Source of the DNA: G020354785 sp964521285
GTDB taxonomy: Bacteria > Bacteroidota > Bacteroidia > Bacteroidales > UBA10428
Direction: 5' to 3'
Length of the DNA stretch: 25,102 nucleotides
NCBI GenBank assembly: GCA_964521285.1
Contig: CAZFQS010000035.1
Coordinates: forward strand, 1-25,102
Shown: positions 7,990-13,204 of the stretch, in pieces
Layout: every line of letters begins with the position of its first letter
Position numbering within the stretch: the stretch's first letter is position 1
Made by a program: the position numbers and the translations under genes
Notes under the pieces: model-generated
What the model saw: only the letters and a program-made list of their open reading frames with translations
Databases searched by the model: none
What the model was told of the DNA's origin: nothing

Positions 7990-9195
7990 GTGAGGAAATT
8001 GATAAATATATTATTGTTTTTAGTTGTTGTCCTGGGATCAAATGCACAGGATGCTGATGAGTTATATTGCAGAGGTGTGGCCAGTATGGAGTCCGGTTAC
8101 TATGAGGAAGCAATTAATTATCTTACATCAGCAATTAAATCAGAACCAAATAATCCCGTATTATATCTGAAAAGGGGAGAGGCTTTTTATAAATCGGACT
8201 TGCTTGATGATGCCTTAAATGACTTTCAGGAAAATAAAAGTATGGATGAGAATACAACCGCTGATTTATGGCTTTCAAAAACATATGCCAGGCTTGGGAA
8301 TGAAGAGAAGTCTTTATATTATTTAAGAAATCATCTTAGTTCAAGATATCATTTAAAAGAGAAGATGATTAAAAAGGACAGTGCGTTTGATAATTTACAG
8401 TATAGTGACGGATGGTACAATCTCTGGCAGGAGGACTGGTATACGAAGGAAGAGAAGGTTGAGGAAGAAATAGACTATTTGATGAAAAAAGAAATGTATC
8501 TTGATGCAATTGCAATGCTGGATGAAAAAATTTCAGTCTCTGAAGATCCTTATAAGTTGTATGCTTACAGGGCTGAACTAAACACAAAGCTGGGCAATTT
8601 CAAAGGAGCCGTAACGGACTGGGATAATGCTATTGAACTTGAAAGAAGAGTTCCTGATTATTATATAAAAAGAGGAAAAGCTTATATTGAACTTGGCAAA
8701 TTTAAAAGTGCAGTTGAAGATTTCAGCAGGGTACTCAGGCAGGATCCCGCTAACTTTTCTACCTACCTGGAAAGAGCAGAGGCTTACGCTGAGTTAAAGG
8801 AATTTGACCTGGCCATAAGGGATGTTACAACTTATTTGAGATACTTTGAAAATGATCAGCAGGCAATAGCTTTATGCGGGAATTTACATTACAGGAATGA
8901 AAACTATATTGAAGCTCTTAAATATTTTAACAGGAACCTGAAATTAGACAATTCAAAGGCCGAATACTTCAAAGACAGGGGAAAAACCTACTTAAAGACA
9001 CGGACTTACCAATATGCTATCAATGACTTGTCCATGGCCCTGGATCTATCTCCTTATGATGGTGAAACTTATCTTTTTAAAGGGATTGCCCGTTTTGAAA
9101 GCGGGGATAAGAATGGTGCCTGTTCTGACTGGAATAAGGCCAGGAATTATGGTGAAATGAAAGCTGTTGAATATTTGCTTAAGTATTGTAAATAG
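7990..9195 (+). CDS. Exported tetratricopeptide repeat protein
   Basis: A 401-residue protein starting with GTG at 7990, 6 bases after the T9SS gene stop, so the two are probably co-transcribed. The signal peptide is MRKLINILLFLVVVLGSNAQ, with cleavage expected after residue 20. TPR-like helical pairs run at about 23-56 and 57-86, and again from 188 to 385 (for example AYIELGKFKSAVEDFSRVL). A divergent segment, about 120-185, separates the two blocks. The end, GDKNGACSDWNKARNYG, is a familiar C-terminal TPR signature in this phylum. The protein is likely periplasmic and acts as a scaffold. Its place next to a T9SS cargo gene suggests a helper or partner role, but this is inference. Its stop lies one base from the convergent aroD stop. 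Confidence 0.88.
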   Translation: MRKLINILLFLVVVLGSNAQDADELYCRGVASMESGYYEEAINYLTSAIKSEPNNPVLYLKRGEAFYKSDLLDDALNDFQENKSMDENTTADLWLSKTYARLGNEEKSLYYLRNHLSSRYHLKEKMIKKDSAFDNLQYSDGWYNLWQEDWYTKEEKVEEEIDYLMKKEMYLDAIAMLDEKISVSEDPYKLYAYRAELNTKLGNFKGAVTDWDNAIELERRVPDYYIKRGKAYIELGKFKSAVEDFSRVLRQDPANFSTYLERAEAYAELKEFDLAIRDVTTYLRYFENDQQAIALCGNLHYRNENYIEALKYFNRNLKLDNSKAEYFKDRGKTYLKTRTYQYAINDLSMALDLSPYDGETYLFKGIARFESGDKNGACSDWNKARNYGEMKAVEYLLKYCK

Positions 9196-9196
9196 C

Positions 9197-9841
9197 TTAT
9201 CCTATACTATTCTCGATCTTCTGGATAATACTTCTTATGTCTGAGTATTTAATCTGACCGGCAGCAGTGGCTTTACCCTCGTCCATTGCAGCATAAGTAA
9301 ACTCGGCACCCATGAAAGGCGCTATAATTCGGGTTATTTTTCCCATATTACCCATGCAAAATGCAATGATTCTGCCGGGATAATTGTAAAGTGAAAGGAT
9401 TTTTGAATTATCAATGTTAGTAATTGCCGTTGCAACTATTTTGGCAATGTCTGCACCAAAGTCAAAGCAATTCTTAAGAATTATTTTTAAGACTTCACTA
9501 TCAGGTGTATTTTTGTAGTTGTGATAGGAAATAATAACATCACAGTTATTATGGTGTGCGAATTTAATTAGTTCTTTTCTGTAATTCTCATTTGATTCAT
9601 ACTCCAAATCAAGATATTTGGCCCCTGCTTTTATTGCAGTTTTAAGGTTTTTCATTCTTTCCTCTTCGGAATGTTTATCAGGTCTATGTGTAGCTATCAG
9701 TTTATTATGCCGTGAGAATATTTTTTTAATTCCATTCAGGTCAAAGCCGGTAAGATCTAACCTGATTTCAGCCATTTCAACATTTTTAAGGGCTGCCAGG
9801 CAGTTATCCATGTTTTTATCTGATATCGCTATGCAGATCAT
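9197..9841 (-). CDS. aroD: Type I 3-dehydroquinate dehydratase
   Basis: The 214-residue protein dehydrates 3-dehydroquinate to 3-dehydroshikimate, the third shikimate-pathway step, through a Schiff base. Visible motifs are AEIRLDL (24-30), ATHRP (50-54), YLDLEYE (76-82), the catalytic His107 in IISYHNY, the Schiff-base Lys134 in AKIVAT, and the C-terminal FCMGNMGKITRI ... ATAAGQI segment. It is shorter than the E. coli enzyme (252 residues), but all catalytic motifs are present. The start codon lies inside the end of aroB (26-base overlap), which indicates translational coupling. It converges on the TPR gene with a one-base gap and no terminator between. Many Bacteroidota use the unrelated type II enzyme instead, so the type I form is worth noting. 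Confidence 0.93.
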   Translation of the reverse strand: MICIAISDKNMDNCLAALKNVEMAEIRLDLTGFDLNGIKKIFSRHNKLIATHRPDKHSEEERMKNLKTAIKAGAKYLDLEYESNENYRKELIKFAHHNNCDVIISYHNYKNTPDSEVLKIILKNCFDFGADIAKIVATAITNIDNSKILSLYNYPGRIIAFCMGNMGKITRIIAPFMGAEFTYAAMDEGKATAAGQIKYSDIRSIIQKIENSIG

Positions 9842-10856
9842 AAATCATTTCCTCCAGTTGTTTTAATGATATTTGTTTAACAATAGCATTTCCTATATTT
9901 TGTAAAAGAACGATATGGAGAGTTTCGCCCTCTCTCTTTTTATCCTGTTTAATAATTTTAAATATATCAGCCATTTCTATTTTTATAGTTGTGGGCAATT
10001 TCAGATTCTCCAGGAGCTTCTTAATTCTCAAAAAATCCTTTTCCTGAATCAAATTTAGCTTTACTGAAAGTCTTGATGCCACTACCATACCTGCACTAAC
10101 AGCTTCACCATGTAACATTCCGGTCAGTTTCTCCAGAGAATGGGCAAAGGTATGGCCAAAGTTCAGCTTTCTTCTTTCTCCCTTTTCCCTTTCATCAGAT
10201 TCCACAACTTTAGATTTAATTAGTATTGAATCACAAACCAGTTTATTTATTACTTCTGCATCCTTGTTTAAGGCTTTTTCGTAATTATTTTCCAGGTAAC
10301 TGATTATATTTTTATCTTTTATTGCCCCTGCTTTTACTATTTCTGCAAAACCTGCTATAAATTCTTTTTTTTCCAGTGTCTTTAACAATTCATTATCACA
10401 TATTACAAATTCAGGTTGATTAAAAGTCCCAATCATATTCTTGTAGCCCTGAAAATTAACACCATTTTTCCCGCCTACGCTGGCATCTACCTGTGAAAGA
10501 AGGGTAGTAGACACAAATCCGAATTTTAATCCGCGCATAAATATTGAAGCTGCCAGACCTGTTATATCACAGACTATACCACCTCCAATACCGACTATGA
10601 ATGAAGAGCGATCAACTTCGTATTCAATAAATTTCTGAAAAATGTAATTTAAGGTGTCAATGGTTTTAATTTTCTCACCCAGTCCGATTTCTATTACCCT
10701 GAAGGGTGGAAAATCCTTTTTATAATAGTGTGATACGTTTTTATCCGTAATAATAACAACTTTTGTATCGGGCAAATAATATTCAAGTTTCTCAAGTCTT
10801 TCTCCAATGATTATTTTTGAAATTTTAGTATCAGTTTTTATTTCAATGGTCTTCAT
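9816..10856 (-). CDS. aroB: 3-dehydroquinate synthase
   Basis: The 346-residue enzyme converts DAHP to 3-dehydroquinate using NAD and a divalent metal. Motifs: GIGGGIVCDITG (89-100), the STTLLSQVDASVGGKNGVN block (116-134) with D124 and K130, FAEIVKAG (170-177), NFGHTFAH (232-239) and LHGEAVSAG (248-256). E172, H235 and H249 match the zinc ligands of the family. It is the third gene of the aromatic unit. It lies 104 bases after the DAHP synthase-chorismate mutase gene and overlaps aroD by 26 bases. No clear TTTG / TAnnTTTG promoter is seen in the 104-base gap, so read-through from pheA is likely. The length is normal. Confidence 0.96.
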   Translation of the reverse strand: MKTIEIKTDTKISKIIIGERLEKLEYYLPDTKVVIITDKNVSHYYKKDFPPFRVIEIGLGEKIKTIDTLNYIFQKFIEYEVDRSSFIVGIGGGIVCDITGLAASIFMRGLKFGFVSTTLLSQVDASVGGKNGVNFQGYKNMIGTFNQPEFVICDNELLKTLEKKEFIAGFAEIVKAGAIKDKNIISYLENNYEKALNKDAEVINKLVCDSILIKSKVVESDEREKGERRKLNFGHTFAHSLEKLTGMLHGEAVSAGMVVASRLSVKLNLIQEKDFLRIKKLLENLKLPTTIKIEMADIFKIIKQDKKREGETLHIVLLQNIGNAIVKQISLKQLEEMIYDLHSDIR

Positions 10857-10960
10857 TAATAATGATAATAATTGTAATATATAATTATTGGCCGGGAGAA
10901 TGTAAAAATAACTATGTAATTGAAATATTTGTCAGTTTGCTTTAATAAATTTACCTGATC

Positions 10961-12046
10961 TTATTTATTCATCACTTTAGTCTGATGATTTATTGATTCC
11001 TGGTGAATTGCTTTGAAAACTTTTGTAATAAACTCTTCACTGAGACCTTTTTTCCCGGCCAGTTTAATACTTCTTTTTAACAGTTCGTCCCAGCGGCTTG
11101 CCTGTAAAATAGTAATATTATGTTTCTTTTTATATTCTCCTATTTTTCTTGAAATGGCCATACGACTGTTTAATATATCCAGAAGTTTATCATCAAAATT
11201 ATCTATTTCCTGTCTGAGCTCCTCAAGGGTAGTCAATAGCAAAGCATTCTCTATATTGGATTTTCTTAAAATAAGCTTGTTAAGAAGGGATTTAAGCTCT
11301 TCAGGAGTTATTTGCTGTGCCGCATCACTTAAGGCTTTTTCAGGATTGATATGAGTTTCAATCATAAGGCCGTCAAAATTTAAATCTATCGATCTCTGGG
11401 AGACTTCCAGAAGTAATTCTTTATTACCGCAAATATGACTGGGATCGGTAATAATTGGCAAATCAGGTATTCTTCTCCTAAGTTCTATAGGTATTTCCCA
11501 TTGCGGACTATTCCGGTATTCAGTCTTGTTATATGTTGAAAATCCCCTGTGTATGGCAGCAATCTTTTTAATACCCACATTGTTTATTCTCTCAAGGGCA
11601 CCTATCCATAGTTCTGTATCAGGATTGACAGGATTCTTTACCATGACAGGAATATCAACACCTTTAAGTGAATCAGCTATTTCCTGTACGGAAAAAGGAT
11701 TGGCAGTTGTCCTTGCACCTATCCATAATATGTCAATCCCTGCTTTGAGAGACTCATAGACGTGTTTGACATTTGCTACTTCAATTGCAGTTAACATACC
11801 AAATTCTTCTTTTACCCTTCTTAACCATGGCAAACCCCTGGAGCCCACTCCTTCAAATGTATTAGGCCTTGTTCTTGGTTTCCATATGCCTGATCTGAAT
11901 ATTTTTATTCCGTTTTTATGCAGTTGCCTGGCAGTTTCTATTACCTGTTCTTCGCTCTCAGCACTGCAAGGGCCTGCCATTACTAACGGACGCTCCAATA
12001 CTATTCCATTAAATTTTAATATTTCCAGTTCTAAATTTATTCCCAT
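10961..12046 (-). CDS. Bifunctional DAHP synthase / chorismate mutase (C-terminal mutase)
   Basis: In this 361-residue fusion, residues 1 to about 262 form a class Ib (AroA/KDO8PS-like) DAHP synthase: AGPCSAES (24-31), FRSGIWKPRTRPNTFEGVG (50-68), IGARTTANPFS (109-119), VMVKNPVNPD (134-143), IHRGF (165-169) and ITDPSHICG (199-207). Residues about 272-355 form an AroQ-type chorismate mutase, with R278, R295, K306, R318 and Q355 matching active-site positions of the E. coli P-protein mutase by eye alignment. The enzyme joins PEP and erythrose-4-phosphate at the pathway entry and rearranges chorismate to prephenate. In enzymes of this layout the mutase domain can sense prephenate for feedback control. 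The gene starts 3 bases after the pheA stop and is under the same attenuator. Confidence 0.95.
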   Translation of the reverse strand: MGINLELEILKFNGIVLERPLVMAGPCSAESEEQVIETARQLHKNGIKIFRSGIWKPRTRPNTFEGVGSRGLPWLRRVKEEFGMLTAIEVANVKHVYESLKAGIDILWIGARTTANPFSVQEIADSLKGVDIPVMVKNPVNPDTELWIGALERINNVGIKKIAAIHRGFSTYNKTEYRNSPQWEIPIELRRRIPDLPIITDPSHICGNKELLLEVSQRSIDLNFDGLMIETHINPEKALSDAAQQITPEELKSLLNKLILRKSNIENALLLTTLEELRQEIDNFDDKLLDILNSRMAISRKIGEYKKKHNITILQASRWDELLKRSIKLAGKKGLSEEFITKVFKAIHQESINHQTKVMNK

Positions 12047-12049
12047 AGC

Positions 12050-12910
12050 TTATTCCATTATTGATTTACCTTTCATATATTCACCAAGTATTTGAAGGTT
12101 ACTTGTGAATGGTTTGATTGCTTCAATAGCCTGTTTGTATAGTTTATAATCATCTATTTCAAGATCAACATAGAACTGGTATTCCCATTCTTTCCCTATT
12201 ATTGGCATGGACTGCACTTTTGTAAGATTTATTTCATAATAAGACAGTATTGAAAGGACTTTTGACAGGCATCCTATCTTATGAGCCAATGCAAAGGTTA
12301 TGGATGATTTATTTACATTTTCATTTCTCTTTATCCTGCCATTCTTTTCCTCAAGGATTAAGAATCTTGTATAATTCTTTTTGTTAGTTTCGATGCCGGC
12401 AGCCAAAATTTCAAGATTATATTTTTGTGCGGCAAGTGTACTGGATATTGCACCTATACCTGACAATTTATTATCTCTGATATCTTTTGCACTCAGTGCT
12501 GTATCAACGCTATCGATTAATTTTATATGGGGATAATCTTCAAAGAATTTCTGACACTGCAGCAAGGCCATAGGATGAGAATAAATTTCCTTTATATCTT
12601 CTATTGACTGTCCCGGAAGAGCAACAAGATTCTGTTTTATGCGCAGGTATATTTCTCCTATTATTTTCATGCTCGATTCGAGAAGCAGAGTATAATTGGG
12701 TAAGATACTTCCTGCAAGCGAGTTTTCTATAGCTGTTATACCATAATCTACCAGTCCATGTTGAAGCGCCTTGAATAAGTCTTTAAAAGTATTTTTCGGA
12801 ACAATTTCAATATTTTCGTTTTCAAAATAATGGATTGCGGCAATTTCATGGAATGCACCATAACCACCCTGAATTGCTATTTTCTTGACTGTTGTAGCCG
12901 TATTTTGCAT
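12050..12910 (-). CDS. pheA: Prephenate dehydratase with C-terminal ACT domain
   Basis: The 286-residue enzyme turns prephenate into phenylpyruvate, the committed step to phenylalanine. The catalytic domain (about 9-190) shows YGAFHEIAA, GITAIENSLAGS (58-69), SHPMALLQCQKF (111-122) and TRF (181-183). An ACT domain follows (about 203-282: GCLSKVLSILSYYEINLTKV). The usual Phe-binding ESRP motif reads QSMP (233-236), followed by GKEWEYQFYVD. No chorismate mutase domain is attached; that activity is in the next gene, 3 bases downstream. The start ATG at 12910 has a strong purine tract, AGGGGG, 4 bases upstream. A 19-codon Phe-rich leader, alternative RNA hairpins and a terminator lie between the promoter and this start, so transcription is very probably attenuated in response to phenylalanyl-tRNA. 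Confidence 0.96.
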   Translation of the reverse strand: MQNTATTVKKIAIQGGYGAFHEIAAIHYFENENIEIVPKNTFKDLFKALQHGLVDYGITAIENSLAGSILPNYTLLLESSMKIIGEIYLRIKQNLVALPGQSIEDIKEIYSHPMALLQCQKFFEDYPHIKLIDSVDTALSAKDIRDNKLSGIGAISSTLAAQKYNLEILAAGIETNKKNYTRFLILEEKNGRIKRNENVNKSSITFALAHKIGCLSKVLSILSYYEINLTKVQSMPIIGKEWEYQFYVDLEIDDYKLYKQAIEAIKPFTSNLQILGEYMKGKSIME

Positions 12911-12979
12911 ATGTCCCCCTTTTAATTGAAATTATGTATTATTTTAATTTAATGTCATTATCATTAGCTTTTACATTAT

Positions 12980-13010
12980 AAAAAAAAAGTCCCTGATTTA
13001 TGGGACTTCT
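12980..13010 (-). terminator. Attenuator terminator upstream of pheA
   Basis: Read on the minus strand, AGAAGTCCC (13010-13002) pairs with GGGACTTTT (12993-12985) across an 8-base loop. This gives a 9-bp stem with one G-U pair. A run of nine Ts (12988-12980) overlaps and follows the 3' arm. It is a factor-independent terminator placed before the pheA start, 70 bases downstream of it in transcription order, so it can only act as an attenuator. Its 5' arm is also the 3' partner of the antiterminator pairing at 13046-13002. Confidence 0.88.
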
Positions 13011-13046
13011 TTATATAATGATTTAATTTATATACAAACAAATCCC
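13002..13046 (-). promoter_or_regulatory. Antiterminator hairpin (segments 2:3) of the pheA leader
   Basis: On the minus strand the segment 13046-13028, starting GGGATTTG directly after the leader-peptide stop, pairs with 13018-13002, ending AAGAAGTCCC. There are 16 base pairs with one G-U, one G-G mismatch and a two-base bulge: GGGATTT with AAGTCCC, then TT with AA, then TATATAA with TTATATA. This uses seven of the nine bases of the terminator's 5' arm, so the two structures exclude each other. Segment 2 is also sequestered by segment 1 in the competing hairpin 13098-13031. Pairings were found by hand, without an energy calculation. Confidence 0.75.
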
Positions 13047-13098
13047 TTCAGGTGATCCCGAAATAAAAGTAAAAGAAGAAGTCGAATTTGTTTGTATA
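13031..13098 (-). promoter_or_regulatory. Leader hairpin (segments 1:2) spanning the Phe codons
   Basis: Within the leader-peptide coding sequence, TATACAAACAAATTC (13098-13084) pairs with GGATTTGTTTGTATA (13045-13031) over 15 bp, with a single T-G pair. The Phe/Tyr codon run and the leader stop lie in the loop. This is the region-1/region-2 pairing of a classical attenuator. When no ribosome holds segment 1, it ties up segment 2 and lets the terminator form. Confidence 0.75.
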
Positions 13099-13107
13099 AT
13101 TTCTCAT
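13048..13107 (-). CDS. pheL: Phenylalanine-operon leader peptide (19 aa)
   Basis: A 60-base open frame with ATG at 13107-13105 encodes MRNYTNKFDFFFYFYFGIT and stops with TGA at 13050-13048. It has six Phe (residues 8, 10, 11, 12, 14, 16) and three Tyr (4, 13, 15) in 19 residues, like the enterobacterial pheL peptide. An in-frame GTG directly precedes the ATG and could be an alternative start. The start lies about 20 bases after the -7 element, and the stop lies 138 bases before pheA. Control role: ribosomes stalled at uncharged Phe codons cover segment 1 and free segment 2 for antitermination. Ribosomes that reach the stop cover segment 2 and allow termination. The peptide itself probably has no function. 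The symbol is assigned by analogy. Confidence 0.9.
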   Translation of the reverse strand: MRNYTNKFDFFFYFYFGIT

Positions 13108-13126
13108 CACAGTATTATTTATTTGA

Positions 13127-13158
13127 CAAAAATAGTTAAACTGAATAAAAAAACCAAA
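13127..13158 (-). promoter_or_regulatory. Promoter of the pheA attenuator operon (TTTG-N20-TATTTTTG)
   Basis: On the minus strand a -33 element TTTG (13158-13155) is followed after exactly 20 bases by TATTTTTG (13134-13127). Both match the Bacteroidota housekeeping consensus TTTG / TAnnTTTG with its usual spacing. Transcription should start near 13120, leaving a short lead before the leader-peptide ATG at 13107. Confidence 0.8.
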
Positions 13159-13204
13159 TCTGGCAAATTACATTTATATTTACCGGGTATTAAAATTTAC
13201 AGGA

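Noticed and set aside
12911..13204. A T-box or metabolite riboswitch upstream of pheA
   Set aside because: No T-box core motif or known aptamer signature was seen. The Phe-rich leader frame and the mutually exclusive stems explain the region fully.
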